NCBI RefSeq assembly: GCF_022844445.1
Contig: NZ_JALHLS010000001.1
Location: 511,077 to 575,076 of the forward strand
DNA length: 64,000 nucleotides
Source of the DNA: Hyphomonas sp.
GTDB lineage: Bacteria; Pseudomonadota; Alphaproteobacteria; Caulobacterales; Hyphomonadaceae
Reading direction: 5' to 3'
The notes below the pieces were generated by a model. That model was not told where the DNA came from and did not search any database. It was given only the letters and a program-made list of their open reading frames with translations. Positions 35,557 to 44,304 of the stretch are shown here, one piece after another (position 1 is the stretch's first letter; each line of letters starts with the position of its first letter). A program made the translations under genes and the position numbers.

Positions 35557-36687
35557 TCAGTCGCCGATATAGTTTGCACGCGGACGGATTGTAGCGCCGC
35601 TGGCCTGCTGCTCCATGGCGTGCGCAATCCAGCCCGCCATACGGCCACTGGCGAAGATGAGGAACGGCGCGTCCTCCGGTAGGCCGAGTTCCACTGTGAC
35701 TGCCGCAAGCGCCATGTCGATGTTCGCTGCCTCGCCTGCCGCCTCTTCTGCAGCCGCGACCGCGCGGCGTAGCGGAGATGATGGTTTCATCCAGCGCAGA
35801 AGCGCTGCCGCGCGCGGATCGCCGGCGGGATAGAGCGCATGGCCCATGGCGGGCGGTCGCTCTCCGCGTGCGGCAAGGGCGGCGAGCGCTCCGGCCGGGC
35901 CGGCGTCCCCGGATGCGCGAAGATAGGCCAGCGCGCGGGCGGAGGCCTCGCCATGCAGCGGCCCTGTAAGCGTCGCGCAGCCGGCCAGCGCGCACGCAGC
36001 CAGCGGCGCGCCAGTGGACGCCGCCACCCGCGCGGCGAAGGTCGACGGGTTCAGTTCATGGTCAGCCACCAGCACGAGCGCGCGGCGCAGGAGATCCGTG
36101 CCGCCAGGCGAAAGACGCCAGTGACGGCCAAGACGCTGGTGGAAGAAGCCGCGTCCCCCGGACGCCGTGACGGCGGAGCAGAAGCCGGACAGAAGCTCGC
36201 AGCCCTCGGCGCCGAGGGCCTGCGGGCTACGGCCGAAGCTCGGCGCATCTTCTGAGGCGCGTTCGGCAAGCCAGGCGAGAGCGCGTGCCTTGCCAGTGGG
36301 ACCAGCGCGCGGCGCGGGCGCTGCGCGCAGCGGCGGCAACGGGCCGGCGTTCCAGAGCAGCGCGGCGGTCTCCTCCAGCGTGGCGTCCGCCGCCAGGCGC
36401 AGGGCGTCCCACCCACGATAAACCAGCCGACCTTCGCATACAGTGGTGATGGCCGTCTCCATCACCGGGTCGCCCCAGGAGATGGCGGCATGGGCGATGG
36501 CGCTGCGGCCCCGCCCGCTGCGCCGACGCTTCACGAGCGCGGCAATGTCGGCGGCGGAATAGAGGCTCGCCCGCGGATCATCCGTGTCCGGCTTTGAGGC
36601 GACGAGGCCCCGGCTGACATAAGCGTAGAGGGTCTGCGGCTTCACGCCGAGGTGTTCCAGGGCAGCTCTGCGCGAGATCCACAACAT
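35557..36687 (-). CDS. Citrate synthase-like protein with N-terminal helix-turn-helix
   Basis: A 376-residue protein. The first 65 residues are a MerR/excisionase-like DNA-binding region (ISRRAALEHLGVKPQTLYAYVSRGL, then a SAADIAAL helix). The rest is a citrate synthase fold. ADHELNPSTFAARV and GPLHGE keep two histidines. The GHRVY motif is altered to GHALY, although DPRA follows. An aspartate lies in NIDMALAA, and the C-terminal RPRA is present. It may be a catalytically weakened regulator or an enzyme that controls its own locus. The ATG at 36687 lies six bases after a TATAAT, so the mRNA is probably leaderless; longer frames overlap the divergent gene. Confidence 0.8.
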   Translation of the reverse strand: MLWISRRAALEHLGVKPQTLYAYVSRGLVASKPDTDDPRASLYSAADIAALVKRRRSGRGRSAIAHAAISWGDPVMETAITTVCEGRLVYRGWDALRLAADATLEETAALLWNAGPLPPLRAAPAPRAGPTGKARALAWLAERASEDAPSFGRSPQALGAEGCELLSGFCSAVTASGGRGFFHQRLGRHWRLSPGGTDLLRRALVLVADHELNPSTFAARVAASTGAPLAACALAGCATLTGPLHGEASARALAYLRASGDAGPAGALAALAARGERPPAMGHALYPAGDPRAAALLRWMKPSSPLRRAVAAAEEAAGEAANIDMALAAVTVELGLPEDAPFLIFASGRMAGWIAHAMEQQASGATIRPRANYIGD

Positions 36688-36722
36688 ATATTGATTATAT
36701 TGATCAAGATTGACGATGGGAA
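36685..36722 (-). promoter_or_regulatory. Divergent promoter/operator between the two citrate synthase genes
   Basis: Only 78 bp separate the two starts. On the minus strand TATAAT (36699-36694) is followed by six bases and the ATG; a weak -35 (TTCCCA) lies at 36722-36717 with a 17-base spacer. The same AT-rich patch holds three TTGA copies spaced 9-10 bases apart (36691, 36700, 36710) and the palindrome TTGATCAA at 36700-36707. It is a likely binding site for the helix-turn-helix protein encoded on the minus strand. In this GC-rich sequence the patch stands out. Confidence 0.55.
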
Positions 36723-36765
36723 GACCCGGCGCGACATCTCTGCGAGTAACATGAAGGAGACAGGC

Positions 36766-37833
36766 ATGGATTCCGGGCTTGAGAATGTTGTCGCGGCTGA
36801 GACCATCCTTTCGGATGTCGACGGCCTGAACGGGCGCCTCGTCATTCGCGGCTGGCCGGTGGAGACGCTGGCGGCCTCGATGGCATTCGAAGATGCGGCG
36901 CATCTGCTTTGGCAGGATCTGTTTGCCGATCTGCCTGATGTGCCGGCTCTGGGCGCGCAGCTGGGCGCCGCGCGTGTCGCTGTTGCCGCGCGCCTCAAGG
37001 ACATACCGGACGGGCTGGACGTGATCTCCGGGCTACGCGTTGGCTGGTCTCTCCTGCCGGATGAGGAAACACTGGACTCAGCCGTTTTGCTTGCCGCCGC
37101 CGCACCGGTACTGACTGCCGCCGCGATACGTCGCGGCCGGGGCCTCGCGCCCGTAGCGCCGGACGCCGACATCTCCCAATCCGCCGACTTTCTCCGTATG
37201 CTGACGGGCGATATGCCGGATCCGGCGGCGGCGAGAGCGCTGGATGCCTACCTCGTCACGGTGTGCGACCATGGCCTCAACGCCTCGACCTTTGCGGCGC
37301 GGGTCGTCGCATCGACACGGGCGGGGCTTGTCTCGGCAGCAGTGGCCGGGCTGTCCGCACTAAAGGGGCCGCTGCATGGCGGCGCGCCAGGCCCGGTGCT
37401 CGATATGGTTGATGCCATCGGCGCGCCGGAAAATGCGGAAGACTGGATCGACGGCGCGCTGTCGCGCGGTGACCGGTTGATGGGTTTCGGCCACCGCGTC
37501 TACCGGGTGCGCGATCCGCGCGCCGATGCACTCAAGGCGGCGGTGGCGCGCCTGCCGGGCACAGCGGGACGGATTGCCTTTGCCGAACATGTCGAGCGCG
37601 CTGTGCTGGGGCGGCTCGCGCAGAAATACCCGCAACGCCGGCTGGAGACGAATGTGGAATTCTACACGGCGCTGCTGCTCGAAGCGCTCGGCCTCCCGCG
37701 CGAAGCCTTCACGCCCGTCTTTGCCTGTGGGCGTATTCTCGGATGGACGGCGCATGCGCGCGAGCAGATCGGGGAAGGCCGCCTTGTTCGACCGCGCTCG
37801 GTCTATCGCGGGCCGGTGCCGGTGGCGGCCTGA
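36766..37833 (+). CDS. Citrate synthase/methylcitrate synthase-like enzyme
   Basis: A 355-residue type II-fold citrate synthase of the short subfamily. CDHGLNASTFAARV and KGPLHGG hold the first histidines, and FGHRVYRVRDPRA carries the oxaloacetate-binding histidine and arginine. At the catalytic aspartate (usually NVDFYS) it reads NVEFYT, a glutamate that I believe is common in this subfamily. The ATG at 36766 has AAGGAGA upstream. It may act on acetyl- or propionyl-CoA; the latter would suit the acyl-CoA genes in the window, but that is inference. It is divergent from the HTH-citrate synthase gene. Confidence 0.85.
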   Translation: MDSGLENVVAAETILSDVDGLNGRLVIRGWPVETLAASMAFEDAAHLLWQDLFADLPDVPALGAQLGAARVAVAARLKDIPDGLDVISGLRVGWSLLPDEETLDSAVLLAAAAPVLTAAAIRRGRGLAPVAPDADISQSADFLRMLTGDMPDPAAARALDAYLVTVCDHGLNASTFAARVVASTRAGLVSAAVAGLSALKGPLHGGAPGPVLDMVDAIGAPENAEDWIDGALSRGDRLMGFGHRVYRVRDPRADALKAAVARLPGTAGRIAFAEHVERAVLGRLAQKYPQRRLETNVEFYTALLLEALGLPREAFTPVFACGRILGWTAHAREQIGEGRLVRPRSVYRGPVPVAA

Positions 37834-37836
37834 CAC

Positions 37837-38286
37837 CTAGCCCTTGGCGGGCTTGAACAGGTCCAGCTGGTTTGGATCAACCGACTTGCGGCGCTTCGTC
37901 TTTGTACGCCCGCGGCGGAAGTAGAGGTCGTCGGTATGGTCGCCGCCGGTTTCGCTGGGAGGGGTTGCCGGCTCTGCCAGCACAGGCGGCGCCAGCTTGG
38001 GCCGGGGAGGGGTTTTCGGATCGGCGATCAGCCACCAGCTGACGGCAATCACGACATGGCCGGAGGTATCCTCATAATGCTGGATGTGCCCGGCAGCCCC
38101 ATCCGCGCCTTGCGAGGACAGCAGCGCCCGTGCCTGGTCTTCCGGCAGATGCAGCCAGCCGGTTTCCAGCCCCTCGACCCGGAAGCCGGGCGAAAGGCTT
38201 ACAGCTTCGCTCTGCGTCCGCGCCGTGCGGACGCCGGGCGCAATCGCCTCTTCGAGGCTGCGGGCAATGGGATAGGCAAGGCTCAT
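37837..38286 (-). CDS. Hypothetical protein
   Basis: A 149-residue protein I do not recognise. Residues 1-75 look folded (PGFRVEGLETGWLHLPEDQARALL, then HIQHYEDTSGHVVIAVSWWLI). The C-terminal half is proline-rich and then strongly basic (RRGRTKTKRRKS) with a LDLF-type tail, which could bind nucleic acid or the sliding clamp (QLDLF resembles a clamp-binding motif). Its ATG overlaps the mmcB stop as ATGA, so it is cotranscribed with a DNA-repair-associated gene. Confidence 0.65.
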   Translation of the reverse strand: MSLAYPIARSLEEAIAPGVRTARTQSEAVSLSPGFRVEGLETGWLHLPEDQARALLSSQGADGAAGHIQHYEDTSGHVVIAVSWWLIADPKTPPRPKLAPPVLAEPATPPSETGGDHTDDLYFRRGRTKTKRRKSVDPNQLDLFKPAKG

Positions 38287-38768
38287 GGCAGGGGCGAGGT
38301 AAGCCCGTCATCGCCCGGCGTCCAGCCCGTATCTCCCACACGGGTCAGGCGCGCGGCGGCCAGCCGGGCAAAACGCAGCGATACGGCCTTGCGGCGGGCC
38401 GGCACCAGACGCGCCTCGGGCGCGTTTCGGATCACCGCGCCGTAGAATGCGTCCGCGACAATCAGCCCGGCTTCTTCAGGAATCAGTTCCTGCGGAAAAT
38501 CGTCGGCCACCGCGAAGCTCAGCCGGTCGCAGAAGTCCATGTATTCGCGCCATTTATGGTCCGACTTGAAGTCCTGGATGCTCGACTTGACCTCGATCAT
38601 CCAGATCTCTCCGCCGGGGCCGATGGCCGCGATGTCTGCCCGCCGGTTGTTGGCCAGCGGCATCTCGGTCACGCCATAAAAACCAAGGTCAGCCATCAGG
38701 CGCAGCGTGCCCCGGCAGATCTCCGCGGCGCGCCGGGGCAGCAGCTCTTCGGGCGCTGGGTTTTTCAT
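38283..38768 (-). CDS. mmcB: MmcB family DNA-repair protein
   Basis: A 161-residue protein with the restriction-endonuclease-like segment NNRRADIAAIGPGGEIWMIEVKSS (acidic-ExK pattern) followed by DFKSDHKWREYMDFCDRLSFAV. These are characteristic of MmcB, implicated in mitomycin C resistance in Caulobacter. It probably acts on DNA in damage repair. The ATG at 38768 is chosen because homology begins there. It is divergent from rpoH with 145 bp between. Confidence 0.85.
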   Translation of the reverse strand: MKNPAPEELLPRRAAEICRGTLRLMADLGFYGVTEMPLANNRRADIAAIGPGGEIWMIEVKSSIQDFKSDHKWREYMDFCDRLSFAVADDFPQELIPEEAGLIVADAFYGAVIRNAPEARLVPARRKAVSLRFARLAAARLTRVGDTGWTPGDDGLTSPLP

Positions 38769-38913
38769 GGCGCAGGTTCGTTCCGTTTGTGTTCCTGTGC
38801 GAGTTAGGCTCCTCTCGCGCAAAGCGTCAAGCCGGAGCTGATCCAGTTGGCCGTGTGCTGCGTAGAGGCACCGACACAGCACCGGACGCTGGGTCTGCAA
38901 GAGGCAGGACACG

Positions 38914-39801
38914 ATGGCCAGCGCTTACGAGACCAACAACAGTTCCGATCGCCAATTCGTGCGCACGGCAATGAAGGTCGCACTTCTGGAGCCAGCCCAC
39001 GAGGCGCACCTTGCCCGCCGTTGGCGCGAGCAGGACGACGAGGCCGCGCTGCATGAGCTGACCACGGCCTACATGCGCCTGGTTATCGCGATGGCGGCCA
39101 AGTTCCGTCATTACGGCCTGCCGATGGCCGACCTGGTCTCCGAGGGCAATGTCGGCCTGATGCAAGCCGCCGCCCGGTTCGAGCCGGAGCGCGAAGTGCG
39201 CTTTTCAACCTATGCCAGCTGGTGGATCCGCTCCTCGATCCAGGACTATGTGCTTCGCAACTGGTCGATCGTCCGCACCGGTACGACGTCCGCACAGAAA
39301 TCCCTGTTCTTCAACCTGCGCCGCCTACGTGCCCGCATTGCCGATACTGGCGAGGGGGTGATGACGGCGGAAAACCGCGAATGGGTTGCCCAGCATCTCG
39401 GCGTGCCTGTTCGCGATGTCGAAACGATGGCCTCGCGCCTCTCCGGCGCCGACCGTTCGCTCAATGCGCCGCTGTCGGTCGACGGGGACGGCGAATGGCA
39501 GGACATGATCGCCGATGAGGCCGACATCCCTGAACAGGCGGTGATGGCCGAGCATGACAGCGCCAAGCGGCGGGTCTGGGTCGCCCAGGCACTGAAGGTG
39601 CTGAACCCCCGCGAGTTGCACATCATCTCGAAGCGCCGGCTTGCAGAAGAGGCGATGACCCTGGAAGCGCTCGGCGAGGAACTCGGCGTCTCCAAGGAGC
39701 GTGTACGTCAGATCGAGCATCACGCGCTGTCCAAACTGCGCAAGGAACTTGAGCGCATTGTTGGCGATCCGGCGAGTTCGGGCCTGCTTCCGGAAGCCTG
39801 A
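38914..39801 (+). CDS. rpoH: RNA polymerase sigma-32 (heat shock) factor
   Basis: A 295-residue sigma-70 family factor. Region 2 is YMRLVIAMAAKFRHYGLPMADLVSEGNVGLMQAA with FSTYASWWIRSSIQDYVLRNWSIVR. The RpoH box QKSLFFNLRRLR marks it as sigma-32. Region 4 is LGEELGVSKERVRQIEHHALSKLR. It directs heat-shock transcription. No thermosensor hairpin or heat-shock promoter is obvious upstream, but a perfect 9-bp hairpin spans its stop codon. Confidence 0.95.
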   Translation: MASAYETNNSSDRQFVRTAMKVALLEPAHEAHLARRWREQDDEAALHELTTAYMRLVIAMAAKFRHYGLPMADLVSEGNVGLMQAAARFEPEREVRFSTYASWWIRSSIQDYVLRNWSIVRTGTTSAQKSLFFNLRRLRARIADTGEGVMTAENREWVAQHLGVPVRDVETMASRLSGADRSLNAPLSVDGDGEWQDMIADEADIPEQAVMAEHDSAKRRVWVAQALKVLNPRELHIISKRRLAEEAMTLEALGEELGVSKERVRQIEHHALSKLRKELERIVGDPASSGLLPEA

Positions 39802-39816
39802 CTTTCTAGTCAGGCT
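39795..39816 (+). terminator. Hairpin across the rpoH stop codon
   Basis: AGCCTGACT (39795-39803) and AGTCAGGCT (39808-39816) form a perfect 9-bp stem with a TTCT loop; the TGA stop is in the left arm. No T-run follows, so it may terminate poorly or protect the 3' end. The following 220 bp to the next start show no gene. Confidence 0.5.
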
Positions 39817-40037
39817 GTTCCAGGTTCAGCCGACGCGTGATCTCAAGACCCCCACACCCGTTTCGCGTCAGGCCGCGATAGCGCAGCCGCTCCCGGTGTC
39901 CCAGCCCGTTTTGTCGCCCTTGAGGCTTTGCCCGTGAAAGCGGAGTCCCGAAGGGGGCGGAAAGTGCCGGCTTGCCTTGCCAGAGCGGGGCGGGCGCCCT
40001 TAGGCTTTCCCCAACGAAAACTTCCGGGATGGAACCC

Positions 40038-41330
40038 ATGTCAAAACCCAAGAAATCCTACCGCAAGCGCGAGATTGGCGGCCATACGCTCAGCCCCGAA
40101 TCCCTGATGATGGGGTTCGGCTATGACCCCTTCATGTCGGAAGGCTCGATCAAGCCGCCGATCTTCATGACTTCGACCTTCGCCTTCAAGTCGGCCCGCG
40201 ATGGGGAGGCACTCTTCCGCCGACTCGCCGGGCGCCATGAAGCCGGCGACCCCGAGGACGCTGACCTGATCTACACCCGCTTCAACAATCCCAACATGGA
40301 GGTGCTGGAAGACCGGCTGACACTGTATGACGACGGCGAAGCGGCGCTGGCTTTCTCCTCCGGCATGTCGGCAATTACGACCGCGCTCTTCGCCTGCGCC
40401 GAGCCGGGCACTGTGGTGCTGCATTCCAGCCCGCTCTACGGAGCGTCAGAGGTATTCATCCGCACCTTCCTGCCGGGTTGGGGCGTGCGGTCCGCCGAGT
40501 TCGATGCCTGGTCTACTGAAGATGAGATTCTCGCGGCCGCGAGGGCCACAGTGAAGTCGTTCGGTCCCATCTCAGTGATTTTTACCGAGTCGCCGGCGAA
40601 CCCGACAAACGCGCTGGTCGACATTGCCGCCTGCGCCCGCGTCTGTGACCTGCTGGAAAAGGAGACCGGCCGGCGGCCGATCCTGATGTGCGACAACACG
40701 ATGATGGGGCCGATCGGCCACCAGCCGCTGAAGCACGGCGCCGACCTCGCACTCTACTCGCTAACCAAATATGTCGGCGGCCACTCGGACCTGATTGCCG
40801 GTGGCATTGTCGGCAACGAGGATATGATGATCAAGATCCGCCGGATGCGGAACTATCTCGGAACGATGCTTGACGCGCATTCCTGCTGGCTGCTGACGCG
40901 CTCTCTGGAAACCGTCCAGCTGCGCATGGAGCGTGCCTTCCGCAATGCGAAATTGTGCGCGGAATACCTGAACACGCATCCAAAGATCACCAAGGTGATG
41001 TATCCGGAATTCCTGAAGAAGGGCGATCCGCAGCGCAAGGTGTTTGACGAGCAATGCCTCGGCGCAGGGGCGACCTTCTCGTTCGACGTCAAGGGCGGCA
41101 AGGAGGCGGCGTTCAAGCTGCTCGACAACCTGCGCCTCATCAAGCTCGCGGTCAGCCTTGGCGGCACCGAAAGCCTGATGTGCCATCCGGGCTCTACCAC
41201 CCACTCGGCAGTCCCTGCCGACGTCCGCGCCCGGATCGGTTTTACGGAAGGTCTCGTGCGCTTCTCGGTCGGGATTGAGGCCCCGGAAGACCTCATCGCC
41301 GATCTCGGCCAGGCCCTCGAACACGCTTGA
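40038..41330 (+). CDS. Cystathionine gamma-synthase/methionine gamma-lyase family PLP enzyme
   Basis: A 430-residue fold-type I PLP enzyme of the Cys/Met metabolism family. TSTFAFKSARDGEALF is followed by YTRFNNPNMEVLEDRL and the Schiff-base lysine in YSLTKYVGGHSDL; SLGGTESLMCHPGSTTHS is the C-terminal signature. It could make cystathionine, or eliminate from methionine or homocysteine; sequence alone does not decide. It belongs to the longer subfamily beginning GHTLSPESLMMGFGYDP. The ATG at 40038 lacks a strong ribosome site, and an ATG at 40029 is possible. It stands alone before the tRNA. Confidence 0.85.
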   Translation: MSKPKKSYRKREIGGHTLSPESLMMGFGYDPFMSEGSIKPPIFMTSTFAFKSARDGEALFRRLAGRHEAGDPEDADLIYTRFNNPNMEVLEDRLTLYDDGEAALAFSSGMSAITTALFACAEPGTVVLHSSPLYGASEVFIRTFLPGWGVRSAEFDAWSTEDEILAAARATVKSFGPISVIFTESPANPTNALVDIAACARVCDLLEKETGRRPILMCDNTMMGPIGHQPLKHGADLALYSLTKYVGGHSDLIAGGIVGNEDMMIKIRRMRNYLGTMLDAHSCWLLTRSLETVQLRMERAFRNAKLCAEYLNTHPKITKVMYPEFLKKGDPQRKVFDEQCLGAGATFSFDVKGGKEAAFKLLDNLRLIKLAVSLGGTESLMCHPGSTTHSAVPADVRARIGFTEGLVRFSVGIEAPEDLIADLGQALEHA

Positions 41331-41352
41331 GGCGTTGCCGCCTTCAAATCTG

Positions 41353-41380
41353 CCGGGTTTTCCCGTATGGGAGAACCCGG
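41353..41380 (+). terminator. Strong hairpin between the PLP enzyme gene and tRNA-Arg
   Basis: CCGGGTTTTCCC (41353-41364), a GTAT loop and GGGAGAACCCGG (41369-41380) form a 12-bp stem with one G-U pair. It lies directly before the tRNA and has no T-run. It may separate the upstream transcript from the tRNA or help process the tRNA 5' end. Confidence 0.5.
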
Positions 41381-41381
41381 C

Positions 41382-41458
41382 GATCCCGTAGCTCAGCAGG
41401 ATAGAGCGACAGATTCCTAATCTGTAGGTCGTGCGTTCGAATCGCATCGGGATCACCA
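41382..41458 (+). tRNA. tRNA-Arg (anticodon CCT)
   Basis: A 77-base cloverleaf: acceptor arms GATCCCG and CGGGATC, the anticodon stem ACAGA/TCTGT enclosing TTCCTAA, with anticodon CCT at 41416-41418, and the T-loop TTCGAAT. The 3' CCA is encoded. It reads AGG arginine codons, which are rare in GC-rich genomes. No integrase or att-like repeat is associated with it. Confidence 0.95.
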
Positions 41459-41565
41459 TCTGCCCGCCCTCGGACAGTGCCATAAGGATTTTTCCGGAAG
41501 TCACTGGACGAATGCGCTCTGCGCGGCATGAATTGCGCAGCACACAACGCTTCAGAGGGAAGAAG

Positions 41566-43209
41566 ATGACTACACCCGCCACATCCCCGGCGACGCTTCC
41601 GGGCTTGATGCAGCCCGCGCCTCTGCAAATCATCGACATTCTCAGGTTTGCGGCCACGGCGCACGGCAGCGTGGAGGTCGTCTCCCGGCTGATCGATGAG
41701 CCGATCGCCCGTTCGACCTATGCAGAGGAGTTTCGCCGCGCCGGACAGGCCGCGGGCGCGCTGGTCCGCCTTGGAGCCAGGTCCGGGGACCGGATCGCCT
41801 CACTCGCCTGGAATACGCACCGCCATTTCGAACTCTTCTATGCCGTCACCGGCCTCGGCGCAGTACTGAACACGGTGAACCCGCGCCTCTTCGACGAGCA
41901 GATTGTTTTCATTCTCAATCATGCCGAACCTGACATCCTTCTGTTCGACAAGACTTTCCTGCCGCTCGTGGAACGCCTGGCGCCGCAGATGAAGACGGTC
42001 ACGAAATTTGTGATGCTCTGTGACCGGACGGTTCACGAAGTGGGCGCCGTAGGCGCGCTCTGCTACGAGGATCTGCTCGAAGCAGAGCATGGTGACCTTA
42101 CCTGGCCGGTCGTGGACGAGAACGCCGGCGCGTTCCTTTGCTACACGTCCGGCACCACAGGTGATCCGAAAGGCGTCCTGTATTCCCATCGTGCCGTGGT
42201 GTTGCATGCCATGGCCTCAGGCCTGAGCAGCGCCTTCGGGTTCACGGCCTTCGACGTCGTGATGCCGTGCTCGTCGCTTTTCCATGCGACCGCCTGGGGC
42301 CTGCCCTTTGCGGCGCCGATCAACGGATGCAAGCTCGTGCTGCCCTGTGAGAGGATGGACGGCGCAAGCCTGCAGGAACTCATACTGTCCGAAGGCGTCA
42401 CCTTTTCGGGGGGCGTTCCCACCATCTGGACCATGTATCTCGAGCACCTTGAGCGCACTGGCCAGGCACCCGGCCAGTTGAAACGCCTCGTCATCGGCGG
42501 CTCGGCCGTGCCACGCGCCATGGCGGAAAAGTTCAAAAAAACACACGGCGTCCAGGTTCTGCAGATCTGGGGAATGACCGAGACGGCTCCGCTAGGCGTA
42601 ATCGCGACGCCGACACCGGCGCTCGCCGCGCTCGGCGAGGAAGCGATCGACGAGGCGATCTGGACGCGGCAGGGCCGGCTCCAGTTCGGCATCGAACTGC
42701 GCGTCGTCGATGATCAGGGCAATGATGTTCCCCGTGATGGGGAAAGCTCCGGCGCCCTTTTGGTGCGCGGTCCCTGGACCATCCGGCGCTATTTCCGGGC
42801 CCCGGCTGATGCCGTGAATGCCGAGGGATGGTTCGACACCGGCGACATCGCCACGCTTGATCAGTTCGGTTTCATGCGGATCACGGATCGCAAGAAGGAT
42901 GTCATCAAGTCAGGCGGCGAATGGATCAGTTCGATTGACCTCGAAAACATCGCGGTGGCCTATCCCGGTGTGAAGATAGCGGCGGTGGTCGGTATTCCGC
43001 ATCCGAAGTGGGAGGAGCGGCCGCTCCTTGTGCTGGAGACGCATCCGGGCGCAGAAGTAGATGCCGCAAGCGTGCTGGCGCACATGGCGGAGCATATCGC
43101 GAAATGGCAGCTCCCGGATCAAGTCGTATTTGACGCCGTCCCACTCACGGCGACAGGAAAGATCGACAAGAAGACCCTGAGGCGGGCCTACGCGGATCGG
43201 TACAGCTGA
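41566..43209 (+). CDS. Fatty-acyl-CoA ligase (AMP-forming)
   Basis: A 547-residue ANL-superfamily enzyme activating a fatty acid through acyl-AMP. Motifs: [17 protein letters not shown] (P-loop), [24 protein letters not shown], and [15 protein letters not shown] with the hinge lysine; the C-terminal catalytic lysine is in [11 protein letters not shown]. The sequence resembles medium/long-chain AlkK-like ligases. The ATG at 41566 has AGAGGGA upstream. It converges on the DUF3419 gene with 7 bp between, so it could supply acyl-CoA to that cluster, though it is on the other strand. Confidence 0.9.
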   Translation: MTTPATSPATLPGLMQPAPLQIIDILRFAATAHGSVEVVSRLIDEPIARSTYAEEFRRAGQAAGALVRLGARSGDRIASLAWNTHRHFELFYAVTGLGAVLNTVNPRLFDEQIVFILNHAEPDILLFDKTFLPLVERLAPQMKTVTKFVMLCDRTVHEVGAVGALCYEDLLEAEHGDLTWPVVDENAGAFLCYTSGTTGDPKGVLYSHRAVVLHAMASGLSSAFGFTAFDVVMPCSSLFHATAWGLPFAAPINGCKLVLPCERMDGASLQELILSEGVTFSGGVPTIWTMYLEHLERTGQAPGQLKRLVIGGSAVPRAMAEKFKKTHGVQVLQIWGMTETAPLGVIATPTPALAALGEEAIDEAIWTRQGRLQFGIELRVVDDQGNDVPRDGESSGALLVRGPWTIRRYFRAPADAVNAEGWFDTGDIATLDQFGFMRITDRKKDVIKSGGEWISSIDLENIAVAYPGVKIAAVVGIPHPKWEERPLLVLETHPGAEVDAASVLAHMAEHIAKWQLPDQVVFDAVPLTATGKIDKKTLRRAYADRYS

Positions 43210-43216
43210 AGCCGTA

Positions 43217-44299
43217 TCAAGCCGGTAGCAGTGTGCCGCAACGGATATCATAGATGATGGCTTTGTCAGCGCGCGTCAGCGCGTCGCCTCGCGCGCCGTC
43301 AGTACGGATCTGTGGCGACAGCGCGGGGCCGGCTGTGACGGGGTTCATGAATACGCGTTCGCACCAGCGCGCGCCCGGGCGCGCTGCGGCGAGGATCCCG
43401 CGCCAGCAGGCGTCATAGTCCGCCTGTCCGCAATAGGAGCCGAAATCCGAAAGCGAAAAGGCATCGAACGGCCCGAGACCGGAGGCGCCAAGTGTTGCCA
43501 GACCTTCTTCGGCAACGTGGATACGTTCCAGTCGGTCTCGGATTGTCGCCATGTTGCCAGGCTGCATGTGAAGCGGCAGCGCGGTCGATGAGGTATGCCG
43601 GCCTTTCAGCAGCAGCACAGCGAAATCCGAATCGCGGAAAAAGATGTTTTCCGAAGCCCTGCGGAACAAGCCCGTGAGCCGCGCCTCGCTCTGCGCAGGC
43701 GGTGGGAGGAAAGCGCCGCCCGGCTCGCCGATAACCCGTGTCCAGAACCAGCGCTGTGACAGCAGTCGCACGGCACTGTGCCAGACTGCATCGTCAAAGC
43801 GCGTCCGCCAGATCTCGGCCTGCCGGTTCAGCGTCTCGGCCTCGAACAGCGCATTGATTGCGCTTCCGCGCAGCAGGTTCGTGCCGAAAGCGCCGAGGCG
43901 TAGGACGCGCTCCCAGCGGCCGCTATGCCACACGCCCGAGGCGATCAGTCCGCGCCGCGCGTCCCAGAAGCTGCGTGAGGCGGGGCCGAGCTGGACTTCG
44001 ACCTTCCGGTGCAGATCGATCCTGTGGCGGCCCGGCGCAATGCCGAGATAGGCGTGCACCGCTTCATCATCGAGCGCGCGAAGCGCCGCGATCTTGAGCC
44101 GCGTGAGTTCGTTCTGTGCGGGGTTGATGTCGATGGCCGTTATGCGCGCGGGATTGCCCAGCAGAAGGTCCAGCGGACGCGCCCCGCTTGCCGCCAGGCA
44201 GAGTACATGATCCGTCGGGCAAAGTGCCAGCGCAGCGAGCTCGGTTGCCCCGTCCTCATTGGCAGATGTGAAATTCAGAGTACGGCCGAAATTCGACAT
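43217..44299 (-). CDS. DUF3419 / BtaA-like S-adenosylmethionine-dependent transferase
   Basis: A 360-residue protein of the DUF3419 family, whose known member BtaA transfers the 3-amino-3-carboxypropyl group of S-adenosylmethionine to diacylglycerol for betaine lipids. The nucleotide-binding part is CLAASGARPLDLLLGNPARITAIDINPAQNELTRLK. The C-terminal half contains FDAFSLSDFGSY and a terminal arginine region. No btaB N-methyltransferase is adjacent. It is the last gene of the six-gene operon, 5 bp after the Rieske-like gene. The acceptor is unknown, but a lipid-type acceptor would suit the family. Confidence 0.75.
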   Translation of the reverse strand: MSNFGRTLNFTSANEDGATELAALALCPTDHVLCLAASGARPLDLLLGNPARITAIDINPAQNELTRLKIAALRALDDEAVHAYLGIAPGRHRIDLHRKVEVQLGPASRSFWDARRGLIASGVWHSGRWERVLRLGAFGTNLLRGSAINALFEAETLNRQAEIWRTRFDDAVWHSAVRLLSQRWFWTRVIGEPGGAFLPPPAQSEARLTGLFRRASENIFFRDSDFAVLLLKGRHTSSTALPLHMQPGNMATIRDRLERIHVAEEGLATLGASGLGPFDAFSLSDFGSYCGQADYDACWRGILAAARPGARWCERVFMNPVTAGPALSPQIRTDGARGDALTRADKAIIYDIRCGTLLPA

Positions 44300-44304
44300 G
44301 CCGG

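Noticed and set aside
41382-41458. tRNA-Arg as an integration site
   Set aside because: No integrase, no direct repeat of the tRNA 3' end and no shift in gene content are seen on either side.
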